DNA from: UBA7672 sp963718145
GTDB lineage: Bacteria; Pseudomonadota; Alphaproteobacteria; Caulobacterales; Hyphomonadaceae
Direction: 5' to 3'
Assembly: GCA_963718145.1 (NCBI GenBank)
Contig: CAVQYJ010000012.1
Coordinates: 248,001 to 312,000 of the forward strand
DNA: 64,000 bases
Positions 1 to 8,654 of this stretch are shown in pieces (position 1 is the first letter of the stretch; every line of letters begins with the position of its first letter). The notes under the pieces were generated by a model, which ran no database searches, was not told the origin of the DNA, and saw nothing but the letters and a program-made list of their open reading frames with translations. The position numbers and the translations under genes are program-made.

Positions 1-1155
1 AATCAGCGCCGCCGAAGCCGCAAACGACATCTGGAAGCCCGGCGTCACCACTGATTCCGGCTGCAGCAGGACTACCACGAACAGCGCCACCGCCACGGAT
101 CTCAGGGACAATGCGGGCCGGTCAAACAGCTTCGCGCCGAACGCGATGAGCGCCATAACGAACGCCCGCTGCGTCGCCACTTCCATCCCCGAAACGATGA
201 AGTACAGCGTGCAGGCAACAATCGCCCCGAGCGCTCCCGCCTTCACCGCAGGCACGCGCAGCGCAAGCGGCTCGATGAATGGCCAGGTAAAGCGGATCAG
301 GAAGAAGACGATCCCGCCCGCGAGCACCATGTGCACGCCCGAAATCGAAAGCAGGTGCGCCAGCCCAGAGAGTCTCAGTGCCTCCGAGTCATCCGGCGTG
401 ATGAAGCTGCGGTCGCCAGACACCATCGCCGCCGACATGCCGCCGCCACGTTCCCCGGCCTCTTCGTAGACATGTGTCGCCATCGCCCGCCGCACCGCCC
501 CGATCCAGTACGACACCCGGTCGAGCACCGTCGCCGGAGGCGGCGAAGGCAACGGCTCGCACTTGCCGGTTGAGAATCCGACCGCCCCCAATTGCTGGAA
601 ATAGGCGTCGCGGTGGAAAACGTAGTCGCCCGGCACAACCGGCCGCGGCGGCGGCGACAGGATCGCGCTGCACGCTACCGCCCGCCCCGGGCTGAACGGG
701 ATGTCGCCCTTGTAGCTGAACCGGACATAGCGCGGCGTCTGCTCCGGGCTCAGCCCCTCGATCGCCCGGACGTCGATGCGGATGCGCCGGCTGCGTTCGC
801 TCGCGTCGATCTCCGCGATAACGCCCTCGATGCGGACTGGGCCGATCTCCTGCCGCAGCACCGGCGCAGCCATCAGTCGCGTGCGCACTTCCCCCGCAAT
901 GCCGCCCAGCCCGACGCACGCCAGCAGCGCAGCGGCCAGCGCAAAATTGCTGCCACCCCTCCGCCGCAGCACGGCCCACACCCCCGTCGTCGTCATCGTC
1001 CATGCGGCCAACACGCGCCAGTCCGGCTCGAACGGCACGGTCATGTAGAGCGCCGCGCCTAGCACCAGCGCCAGCGGCAACAGCAGAGGCCAACGCAGCG
1101 CCTGGTCATTCGCCGCGCCCCGCAGAAACCGCCCCAACCCCACCGCCAAACCCAC
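1..1155 (-). CDS. comEC: ComEC/Rec2-family DNA uptake channel (N-terminal part; runs off the window)
   Basis: Read in the frame whose codons end at multiples of three, the minus strand is open from the window edge to beyond 1230. It encodes hydrophobic N-terminal segments, a soluble OB-like DUF4131 region, and the Competence-domain signature LAHLLSISGVHM (about 360-325), followed by VSGMEVATQRAFVM. ComEC forms the inner-membrane channel for single-stranded DNA in natural transformation. The stop lies outside the window. No ATG is in frame near the expected N-terminus, so the GTG at 1155 is a guess; GTG at 1143 is also possible. The gene is divergent from gltX. Confidence 0.85.
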   Translation of the reverse strand, partial: MGLAVGLGRFLRGAANDQALRWPLLLPLALVLGAALYMTVPFEPDWRVLAAWTMTTTGVWAVLRRRGGSNFALAAALLACVGLGGIAGEVRTRLMAAPVLRQEIGPVRIEGVIAEIDASERSRRIRIDVRAIEGLSPEQTPRYVRFSYKGDIPFSPGRAVACSAILSPPPRPVVPGDYVFHRDAYFQQLGAVGFSTGKCEPLPSPPPATVLDRVSYWIGAVRRAMATHVYEEAGERGGGMSAAMVSGDRSFITPDDSEALRLSGLAHLLSISGVHMVLAGGIVFFLIRFTWPFIEPLALRVPAVKAGALGAIVACTLYFIVSGMEVATQRAFVMALIAFGAKLFDRPALSLRSVAVALFVVVLLQPESVVTPGFQMSFAASAALI

Positions 1156-1290
1156 CCGAACAGGCGCGCCAGAGGCCCCAGCCGCGCCTCCGGCTTCAGG
1201 TATTGCATCGGCGGGGGCGGATGTGGTCTTCAGGGCCCGCGCTCCCGCCCATCCTCGCCGGGGAGCCGCCTGTCTGCAGACTGGAACCGG

Positions 1291-2761
1291 ATGACGGTCG
1301 TCACGCGCTTCGCCCCTTCCCCTACGGGCTACCTCCATATCGGAGGCGCCCGCACAGCCCTATTCTGCTGGCTATACGCCCGCCACATGGGCGGCAAGTT
1401 CCTCTTGAGGATCGAGGACACCGACAAGCGAGCGCTCGACCCAGGCCGCCGTCGATGCCCTGCTGGATGGCCTCACCTGGCTCGGCCTTTCCGGCGACGA
1501 GCCGCCCGTCTTCCAGAGCCAGCGCGCCGCCCGCCACGCCGAGGTCGCCAATGAGCTGGTCAGGCGCGGAGCGGCCTATCGTTGTCCCGTCACGTCAGAG
1601 GAACTCACCGCCCGGCGCACCCGCGCCGAAGAGCTGAAAGCCGAGACTCGACGCTGCCCTGGACATGCCGGCCCAGATGCGCGCCCAGAAACAGGCCGAG
1701 CGCGAGGATCTGATGCGACCCTTTCGCTCCCCCTGGCGTGATCCTGCGAAACCGCTGCCGGAGGGCAAGCCCACCGTGGTCCGCCTCCGCATGCCTGACA
1801 AGGGCGACCTCACCGTCCACGATCGGGTGCAGGGTGCCGTCACCCAGAAATACCGTGAACTGGATGATCTGATCCTGCTCCGCTCCGACGGCACGCCGAC
1901 ATACCTGCTGGCCGTCGTCGTCGATGATCACGACAGCGGCGTAACACACGTCATCCGGGGCGATGACCATCTGACCAATACTTTCCGCCAACTGCCGATC
2001 TATCTTGGCATGGGCTGGACGCCGCCTGAGCACGCTCATGTTCCCATGATCCACGGGTCGGATGGCAAGAAGCTCTCCAAGCGCCACGGCGCCACTGGCG
2101 TGGACGCCTACCGCGATGAGTTGGGCTATCTTCCGGAAGGTCTCAAGAACTACCTGCTCCGCCTCGGCTGGAGCCATGGCGACGACGAGATCATCTCCGA
2201 GCAACAGGCGATCGGCTGGTTCGACCTCGACGGCCTCAACAAGGCGCCCGCCAGGCTCGACATGAAGAAGCTCGACGCCACCAATGCCCACTACATGGCC
2301 CAGGCTGACGACCAGCGGCTCTTCGCGCTGCTGCTGGACCGCCCGGAAGCGAAGCACCTTCAACGACAACGAGAAGGCTCGCATCCGAGCCGCCATGCCC
2401 CATCTCAAGATCCGCGCGCCCAACCTCGTCGTACTTGACGGAACAGGCCAGATTTCTCACCGACATCCGCCCAATAGACCTGACGGGAAAGGCAGCGGAC
2501 CAGGTCAATGGCGAGGCAAGGGAACGGCTCGGCATGCTCGTCAAGCGATGGGAGGGGTTTGCCGACTGGACCGAGGCGGCCATCAAGGAAGATCTGGCGG
2601 GGTTTTGCGCCCAAATCGGCATCGGCCTGGGAAAAATCGGCCCTGTTTTGCGGGCGGTTCTTACTGGCGGCGCGGCCGCGCCCGATATTGCTCTTGTGCT
2701 CGCTTTGCTAGGCCGTAATGAAGGCCTCGCACGCATGAAGGATCATGCTGCCGGGGGCTGA
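1291..2761 (+). pseudogene. gltX: Glutamyl-tRNA synthetase, broken by four +1 frameshifts
   Basis: Class I glutamyl-tRNA synthetase, which charges tRNA-Glu. The start (ATG 1291) gives TRFAPSPTGYLHIGGARTAL with the HIGH-type ATP motif, and the KLSKR motif lies at about 2071-2085. The reading frame must change at about 1429, 1646, 2355 and 2435. Each time, removing one base restores family-like sequence: DTDK/ERSTQAAV, EELKAE/LDAAL, RPEAK/TFNDNEK and NLVV/LTEQARFL. The repaired protein is about 488 aa, normal for the family, and ends at TGA 2759-2761. Because residues stay well conserved in every segment, I cannot tell very recent inactivation from sequencing error. gltX is normally essential unless a second copy exists elsewhere. 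Confidence 0.85.
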
Positions 2762-2763
2762 AA

Positions 2764-2779
2764 AGCGGCTATAGCCGCT
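2764..2779. repeat. 16-bp perfect palindrome between gltX and gltA
   Basis: AGCGGCTATAGCCGCT starts three bases after the gltX stop. It can fold as a 6-bp stem with a TATA loop, but no T-run follows, so it is a poor intrinsic terminator. It sits 20 bp upstream of the gltA start and could be an operator or a mild processing hairpin. No function is shown. Confidence 0.5.
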
Positions 2780-2799
2780 CGGATTGTTGGAGAGGGTCG

Positions 2800-4107
2800 A
2801 TGGAAAACAAGGTCAAGCCGAACGGCAAGGCATCGCTCACCGCTGGCGGAAAAACCGTCGACCTTCCGGTCTATTCAGGAACCGTGGGCCCCGACGTCAT
2901 CGACATCGGCAAGATGTACGCCCAGACCGGCATGTTCACGCTGGACCCGGGCTTCACGTCCACCGCCTCGTGCGAAAGCCAGATCACCTACATCGACGGC
3001 GACAAGGGCGTGCTGCTGCACCGCGGCTACCCGATCGACCAGCTCGCCGAGAAATCCACCTTCCTGGAAGTCTGCTACCTGCTGCTCCATGGCGAGCTGC
3101 CGAACCATGGCCAGTACAAGGATTTCACCGCCACGATCACGCGGCACACCATGCTGCACGCGCAGTTCGACCGTTTCTTCGAGGGGTTCCGCCGCGACGC
3201 GCACCCGATGGCGATCATGTGCGGCACGGTCGGCGCGCTGTCTGCTTTCTATCATGACATCACCAACGTCGATGATCCCGTGCAGCGGAAAGTCGCCCAG
3301 CATCGCATGATCGCGAAGATGCCGACGATCGCGGCGCGCGCCTTCAAATATTCAATGGGCCAGCCCTTCGTCAGCCCGCGCAACGAACTCGACTATGCTT
3401 CGAACTTCCTGCGCATGTGTTTCGCCGTGCCGGCCGAGGACTTCAAGATCAACCCCGTCCTCGCCCGTGCGATGGACCGCATCTTCATCCTTCACGCCGA
3501 TCACGAGCAGAACGCCTCGACCTCAACCGTCCGCCTTGCCGGCTCGTCCGGGGCCAACCCGTTTGCGTGCATCGCGGCCGGCATCGCCTGCCTCTGGGGA
3601 CCCGCCCATGGCGGCGCCAACGAAGCGGCGCTGCAGATGCTGCAGGAAATTGGCACGGTCGAGAATGTGCCGAAGATGGTCGCCAAGGCGAAGGATTCCA
3701 ATTCGGGCTTCCGCCTGATGGGCTTCGGCCACCGCGTCTACAAGAACTACGATCCGCGCGCCAAGGTCATGCAGAAGACCTGCTACGAGGTCCTCAAGGA
3801 AGTTGGCGCCGAATCCGATCCGCTGCTGCCGGTGGCGATGGAACTGGAGCGCGTGGCGCTGTCGGACGAATACTTCATTCAGCGCAAGCTCTATCCGAAC
3901 ATCGATTTCTATTCGGGGATCACGCTCAAGGCGATGGGCTTCCCGACTTCGATGTTCACCGTGCTCTTTGCCCTGGCGAGAACCGTGGGCTGGATCGCCC
4001 AGTGGGAAGAAATGACCACTGATCCCACTCAGCGCATCGGCCGCCCGCGCCAGATCTACACCGGCGCCCCGGAACGCAACTACGTTCCGATGGGTGACCG
4101 GAAATAG
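2800..4107 (+). CDS. gltA: Citrate synthase (type II, hexameric)
   Basis: Condenses acetyl-CoA and oxaloacetate to citrate at the entry of the TCA cycle, in the cytoplasm. The 435-aa length is normal. The catalytic trio is visible: His270 in AHGGANEAAL, His311 in GFGHRVYKNYDPR, and Asp369 in NIDFYSG. The sequence HADHEQNAST at about 233 is the usual conserved block. The ATG at 2800 is preceded by a strong ribosome site, TGGAGAGGG. It is the second plus-strand gene, 38 bp after gltX, and ends convergent with lpxB. The frame is intact, unlike gltX. Confidence 0.97.
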   Translation: MENKVKPNGKASLTAGGKTVDLPVYSGTVGPDVIDIGKMYAQTGMFTLDPGFTSTASCESQITYIDGDKGVLLHRGYPIDQLAEKSTFLEVCYLLLHGELPNHGQYKDFTATITRHTMLHAQFDRFFEGFRRDAHPMAIMCGTVGALSAFYHDITNVDDPVQRKVAQHRMIAKMPTIAARAFKYSMGQPFVSPRNELDYASNFLRMCFAVPAEDFKINPVLARAMDRIFILHADHEQNASTSTVRLAGSSGANPFACIAAGIACLWGPAHGGANEAALQMLQEIGTVENVPKMVAKAKDSNSGFRLMGFGHRVYKNYDPRAKVMQKTCYEVLKEVGAESDPLLPVAMELERVALSDEYFIQRKLYPNIDFYSGITLKAMGFPTSMFTVLFALARTVGWIAQWEEMTTDPTQRIGRPRQIYTGAPERNYVPMGDRK

Positions 4108-4153
4108 GCGTCGGTCGCAGAACACGGCCAGGCCCGCACTCGCGCTCCCATGC

Positions 4154-5326
4154 TCAAACTGGCGCGCTCACGACCTGCCGGGTCCCGGCCAGCCTCAATA
4201 TCCGGTCCGCCGCAATGTCGGCCGACGGCCGCCCCGGACTCGCCATCGACTTGAGCGCCGCCGCCTGTCCCTTGCGCTGCGCCTCAAGCGCCGAGGCATC
4301 CGAAAGCAGTCGCTCCGCCGCCGCCCAGAGATTCGCGGGCGTTAGCCGCGTCTGCACAAATTCAGGCGCGATCTCGCGACCGGCCGCCACGTTGAGCAGG
4401 GTGATGAACCGCGAGCGCATCAGGAACACACGCGCAATCGCCCACGTTACCCACCCCAGCTTGTATCCCACAATGATCGCCGCACCTTGCGCCGCCAGTT
4501 CGGTCGTCACAGTGCCGGAGCAGGCAAGCGCGATATCCATCGACGCGAACGCATCGGCCTTCGCCTCCTCTCCGGCTGCCAGCACGTGGGGGAAAGTCCA
4601 GTCTTTCGATATCTCCCGCACCGTCGCCTCGACACTCTCGGCGGCCACGCAGACGACAACACGATCGGCGCGCCCGTCGCACACCAGACCGCAGGCCGCG
4701 ACCAGCGCCGGCGCGACACGGCGGATTTCAGACGGCCGGCTCCCTGGCAGCAGGCCTATGATCCGCTTGTCCTCTCCGATGCCGTGTGCCTTGCGCAACG
4801 CGGCCGCATCGCCCTTCGCCATGCGATGCAGCGCCGGGTTGCCGATCACCGTCGTTGCCAGCCCCCATTTTTCATAGAAGGGCTGCTCGAAAGCGTGGAT
4901 GCAGAGGAGGTGGTCGCACCATTGCGCCAGCACCCGCGCTCGCCCGGAACGGGTCGCCCAGACCTGCGGCCCTATCAGCTTGATGCGCTTCGCCCGATGC
5001 CCGTGTTCCTTCAGCCAGCGCGCCAGTCGCCACATGAAGCCCCAACTGTCGATCAGCACCACCGCGTCCGGGTCCGCCTTGACGATCGCCTGACCCGCCG
5101 CCTCCACCGCCTTTTTCACACGCCCAAACGCCCTCAGCCCATCTACCAGACCCAACACCGCAAGCCCCGACATGTCGACATTCGCTGCGACGCCACGCTC
5201 CCGCATCTTCGCTCCGCCGACGCCGGACACCTGCACGTCCGGCTCTGCAGCGCGCAGGGCGTCGATCACGTCCGCCCCCAGAGCGTCGCCCGAGTCCTCT
5301 GCCGCAACGAAGAAGATGTTACTCAC
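4154..5326 (-). CDS. lpxB: Lipid-A-disaccharide synthase
   Basis: Glycosyltransferase family 19 enzyme joining UDP-2,3-diacylglucosamine and lipid X to form the lipid A disaccharide on the inner face of the cytoplasmic membrane. The protein is 390 aa. It shows the LpxB N-terminal block (FFVAAEDSGDALGADVI, SGVGGAKM), LIDSWGFMWRLARWLK, and the family-typical LLPGSRPSEIRR. It starts with GTG at 5326, overlapping the lpxI stop by four bases, so translation is probably coupled. It is the last gene of the lpxD-lpxA-lpxI-lpxB run and converges on gltA. Confidence 0.95.
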   Translation of the reverse strand: MSNIFFVAAEDSGDALGADVIDALRAAEPDVQVSGVGGAKMRERGVAANVDMSGLAVLGLVDGLRAFGRVKKAVEAAGQAIVKADPDAVVLIDSWGFMWRLARWLKEHGHRAKRIKLIGPQVWATRSGRARVLAQWCDHLLCIHAFEQPFYEKWGLATTVIGNPALHRMAKGDAAALRKAHGIGEDKRIIGLLPGSRPSEIRRVAPALVAACGLVCDGRADRVVVCVAAESVEATVREISKDWTFPHVLAAGEEAKADAFASMDIALACSGTVTTELAAQGAAIIVGYKLGWVTWAIARVFLMRSRFITLLNVAAGREIAPEFVQTRLTPANLWAAAERLLSDASALEAQRKGQAAALKSMASPGRPSADIAADRILRLAGTRQVVSAPV

Positions 5327-6153
5327 GCGAGTTCCGCCACCGTGAAGCCGTAGACGAAAATGTGGAACTGGTCGGCGGCCTTCTGAACACGTTCGCGATC
5401 GATCACGAGCGCCCCACCTGCTTCGACCGCAATGCCCGCCAGCCCCGCCTTGAATGCGTTGCGCACCGTGATCTCGCCGATGACCGGCAAGTCGATCCGC
5501 CGCTCCTGCTGTGGCTTCGGCCGCTTCACCAGCACGCCGGATAGCCGCCCCCCCGAATCCTGGCTGAAGATGTCGCCAAGCATCCGGTCTGTGCCCGTCT
5601 CGGTTTCGGTCACGAGGACGACCCCGTCGCGCGCCACCGCGCCCTGGCCGATGTCTTGGCGTCCGATCTCGAGCGCAGCCTCCGCCGCCCCGCGGATATC
5701 GATCCAGTCCTTGTCAGTCGGCGTCACGGCGCCGATGGGCCCTGCCGGCGCGAGCAGCGAGCCAAGCACATCATCTGCACCAAGCACCTTGAATCCCGCA
5801 CTCTCGAAAGCGCCGAGCACCACGCGCAACACAGCATCGTCACCCTTGCCTGCCGCGGTGATCAGTTCAGGCAGCAGGATCGCGCCCTTCATGTCGAACT
5901 TGAGGGCGGAGAGATCCGGCCGCTTCACCGTGCCGGCGAAGACCAACTCGTCACACCCGGCGCCCCTGAGCAGGCTGATGCCGCGACCGATCTCACCCAT
6001 AGCGATTTCGGCGCCCGGATACTCTGATGCAAGTGCGAGATCCGCAAAGCCGCGCAGGCTCAGAACGAAGACATCGCGGCGGTCTCCGGTCGCGTGCTGC
6101 GCCAGCCTGCGCGGCAGTTCACCGCCCCCGGCGATGATGCCTAGCCTCGCCAT
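5323..6153 (-). CDS. lpxI: UDP-2,3-diacylglucosamine pyrophosphatase LpxI (DUF1009)
   Basis: Hydrolyses UDP-2,3-diacylglucosamine to lipid X, the step before LpxB. LpxI is the alphaproteobacterial substitute for LpxH. The 276-aa protein opens with LGIIAGGGELPRRLA and carries the C-terminal DLPVIGEITVRNAFKAGLAG block typical of the family, including the conserved acidic residue of the DLP segment. Its ATG shares one base with the lpxA stop (TAATG), and its TGA overlaps the lpxB GTG, so all three are likely co-translated. Confidence 0.94.
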   Translation of the reverse strand: MARLGIIAGGGELPRRLAQHATGDRRDVFVLSLRGFADLALASEYPGAEIAMGEIGRGISLLRGAGCDELVFAGTVKRPDLSALKFDMKGAILLPELITAAGKGDDAVLRVVLGAFESAGFKVLGADDVLGSLLAPAGPIGAVTPTDKDWIDIRGAAEAALEIGRQDIGQGAVARDGVVLVTETETGTDRMLGDIFSQDSGGRLSGVLVKRPKPQQERRIDLPVIGEITVRNAFKAGLAGIAVEAGGALVIDRERVQKAADQFHIFVYGFTVAELA

Positions 6154-6944
6154 TAGCTCCGCTCCGGCAGGCAGAGCCCCCGCAGCTTTCCAGCGTTGAT
6201 GAAATCGATGATCATCCCGACCTCGGCCGAGCCGGCATATGTTTTCGAAATCGAGGCGAACCGGTCCTCGAAATGCCCCTGTCCATGGAACAGCTCCCGG
6301 TAGGCTGCGCGCAGATCGTTGATGATCTCGCGGCTGAACCCTCGGCGCTTCAGGCCGATCAAGTTGAGTCCGTGAAGGCGCCCATGATTATCGACCATGC
6401 CAAACGGGATGACATCGCCGACGACAGGCGCGCCGCCGCCTATGAAGGCGTATTTGCCGACTCGACCGAACTGATGGATCGCGGCATTGCCGCCGAGGAT
6501 CACGAAGTCTGCCACTTCGGCCAGCCCCCCCAGCGGCGTGTTGTTTCCCATGACGACACCGTTGCCGACGATGCAGTCGTGCCCGACATGGCAGCACGCC
6601 ATATAGAACCCCTTGTCACCAACCACGGTCTGCTGGCGCCCTGTGACAGTTCCCAGATGAAAGGTCGCGCCTTCGCGGATGACGTTGTCGGCGCCAATGA
6701 TGAGGCGCGTATCTTCGCCCTTAAACTTCAGGTCCTGCGGCGGCTGTCCCAGCGCGGCGCCCGGATAGACGATCGTGCGCGGGCCGACGCTGGTGTTGCC
6801 GGCGACGGTGACGTGGCTGATCAGGCGGACGTTTTCACCCAGGCGGACCTTCGCCCCAATCGTGCAGAACGGGCCGATTTCGGCGCCGGCGGCAATTTCT
6901 GCGCCCAACTCCACGATCGACGACGGGTGTATTTTCGCGACCAT
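6153..6944 (-). CDS. lpxA: UDP-N-acetylglucosamine acyltransferase
   Basis: First enzyme of lipid A synthesis; transfers a 3-hydroxyacyl chain from ACP to UDP-GlcNAc. The 263-aa protein shows left-handed beta-helix hexapeptide repeats through about residue 180 and an alpha-helical C-terminus. His122 in CCHVGHDCIVG matches the catalytic His125 of E. coli LpxA. HQFGRVGKYAFIGGGA and GLNLIGLKRRGFS are typical LpxA blocks. The start ATG is 30 bp past the lpxD stop, a gap too small for the fabZ gene normally found here. Confidence 0.95.
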   Translation of the reverse strand: MVAKIHPSSIVELGAEIAAGAEIGPFCTIGAKVRLGENVRLISHVTVAGNTSVGPRTIVYPGAALGQPPQDLKFKGEDTRLIIGADNVIREGATFHLGTVTGRQQTVVGDKGFYMACCHVGHDCIVGNGVVMGNNTPLGGLAEVADFVILGGNAAIHQFGRVGKYAFIGGGAPVVGDVIPFGMVDNHGRLHGLNLIGLKRRGFSREIINDLRAAYRELFHGQGHFEDRFASISKTYAGSAEVGMIIDFINAGKLRGLCLPERS

Positions 6945-6974
6945 TCCGGCTCCGCCTTGCCGGAGGGATCCCGG

Positions 6975-7988
6975 CTATTCGATCTTGGCCGACCGCTTTT
7001 GCGCCGCCCGCGACAGCCATGCAAGCTCGCGCATCCAGGTTCGAATTGGCTTGGCAGGATATCCCGCCCACGTCTCGCCCGCCGGCACATCGGAAAGCAC
7101 AGCAGCTCCGGCCGCTATCCTTGCCCCGATACCAACATGGACGTGGTCCTTGAGACCGACGCGGCCGCCAAACTGGACGCCGTCGCCCACCGTGCTGGTG
7201 CCCGAGACGCCAGCGAAGGCCGCCATGACGACATGACTGCCGATGCGGCAGTTGTGACCGATGTGACAGAGATTATCGATGTGTGATCCCTCGCCGATCA
7301 CGGTGTCGTCGAACAAGCCCCGGTCAACGCAGGAGTTCGCGCCCAGCGTGACGTTGTTCTGCATGATGACGCGGCCAAAGTGCGGGGCAAGCGACGCCCC
7401 AACTCCGCCTGCGGCCAGCCCGAATCCAGTTTCACCGACCACGGCGCCGGGGAATATGCGCACGTCATCTCCCAGCAGGGCACAGCGGACCGAGGCGCCC
7501 GCACCGATGCGTGTACCCTTGCCGACCTGCACGCCAGGACCAATGACGGCATTGGCGCCGATGCGGACGTCCGGGCCGATGGCTGCGCCACGGCCAATGA
7601 CGCAACCGGGCTCTAGCTGCGCCGAAGCCGAGACACGGGCTTCGGGATGAATCGCAGACTGGCCAGGCTCAAGCTCGCGGACACGCACTAGCGTCTCGGC
7701 CGCCCGTGCAAAGCTTGAGCGCGCATGCCTGCTCTCGATGACCACTGGTCCATCTGGGAGGGACCCCACGGCATCCGGCGCCGCAATGATCGCGCCCGCC
7801 CCGCCGAGCGCTGCAGCGCCGTGCGGCGTTTCAATGAAGGTAAGGTCTGATTTTGATGCCTGCGCAGCAGCCGCAACGGAGGAGATGAGCCGCTCCGGAT
7901 CGCCCCGCGCCAGGCTTGCCCCCATCACGGCGGCGATCTCGGATGCCTTCAAGGGTCCGGTGACCTGGTAGAAACGTGGATCGATCAC
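6975..7988 (-). CDS. lpxD: UDP-3-O-(3-hydroxyacyl)glucosamine N-acyltransferase
   Basis: Third lipid A enzyme, N-acylating UDP-3-O-acylglucosamine. The 337-aa protein has the LpxD uridine-binding N-domain (to about 110) and a hexapeptide-repeat helix. His245 in CHIGHNCRIG is the expected catalytic histidine, and AGYPAKPIRTWMRE is the usual C-terminal segment. It starts with GTG at 7988, 18 bp after the ompH stop. Gene order bamA-ompH-lpxD is canonical. Confidence 0.95.
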   Translation of the reverse strand: MIDPRFYQVTGPLKASEIAAVMGASLARGDPERLISSVAAAAQASKSDLTFIETPHGAAALGGAGAIIAAPDAVGSLPDGPVVIESRHARSSFARAAETLVRVRELEPGQSAIHPEARVSASAQLEPGCVIGRGAAIGPDVRIGANAVIGPGVQVGKGTRIGAGASVRCALLGDDVRIFPGAVVGETGFGLAAGGVGASLAPHFGRVIMQNNVTLGANSCVDRGLFDDTVIGEGSHIDNLCHIGHNCRIGSHVVMAAFAGVSGTSTVGDGVQFGGRVGLKDHVHVGIGARIAAGAAVLSDVPAGETWAGYPAKPIRTWMRELAWLSRAAQKRSAKIE

Positions 7989-8006
7989 CGCCCCCGCCTG
8001 TTTCCG

Positions 8007-8636
8007 CTAGTTGCCGCCCGGAGGTTTCGCAGCGGCCGCGGCCGGCGCCGGCGCTCCGCCCGCCGGCTGAATGGCCGCCTGCAGGGCCACCATCGTCGGC
8101 ACTGTTGCATCGAGCCGCGCGATCACCCTGGCCGACAAGTCGATCGCATCCTTGACGTACCATGTCGAGGAGTAGCTCAGCACCACGTCGGCGCCGACTT
8201 CCTTGGCGACATGTGACACCGCTGGTTCCATCACCTGAGTGAAGGCCATGTTGAGGCCGTTGTTCTGCTGCTCCAGGTTCTGATTCAAATACTCTGCCTT
8301 CTGCAGGTATTCGCTGGTCTTCTTGTTGAGCGCCTCAACCTTGCCCTTCAGAGTGGGGTTCGAGTTGATGGCCTCAGGCGTCAGCGACTGCGTCTGCGGC
8401 TTGAGCACGTCCGTCTCGGTCTTGATCTGATCGCCGAGCGTCTTCAGGCCCAGTTTCTCGGCGCCCTGATTGCGGATGCCGCCCAGGGTGGCCGACATCT
8501 CCTTGCCAACCTTGGTCTCGCGACGGACGCGCTCTTCGTTGACGACATATATCTTGGTCTGCGCGACTGCCGCGCCCACCATGTTGGCGAGGCCGACAGC
8601 AACAGCGGCGGCCAATGCGATGTTGCGGAATTTCAT
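8007..8636 (-). CDS. skp: OmpH/Skp-family periplasmic chaperone
   Basis: Small periplasmic protein (209 aa) with a cleavable signal peptide of about 25 residues (MKFRNIALAAAVAVGLANMV, cleavage near AVAQ). The coiled-coil-rich OmpH fold holds unfolded outer-membrane proteins for BamA. The middle is rich in K, E and Q with heptad character. The C-terminus is a low-complexity Ala/Pro/Gly tail (about 190-209) unlike enteric Skp. It sits directly after bamA and before lpxD, its standard place. Function is by family and context; the sequence is weakly conserved. Confidence 0.87.
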   Translation of the reverse strand: MKFRNIALAAAVAVGLANMVGAAVAQTKIYVVNEERVRRETKVGKEMSATLGGIRNQGAEKLGLKTLGDQIKTETDVLKPQTQSLTPEAINSNPTLKGKVEALNKKTSEYLQKAEYLNQNLEQQNNGLNMAFTQVMEPAVSHVAKEVGADVVLSYSSTWYVKDAIDLSARVIARLDATVPTMVALQAAIQPAGGAPAPAAAAAKPPGGN

Positions 8637-8654
8637 GCTGAATACCCTACCCTA

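Noticed and set aside
389..1093. 234-codon minus-strand frame over comEC
   Set aside because: Arg/Gly/Ala-rich shadow; the neighbouring frame gives clear ComEC motifs.
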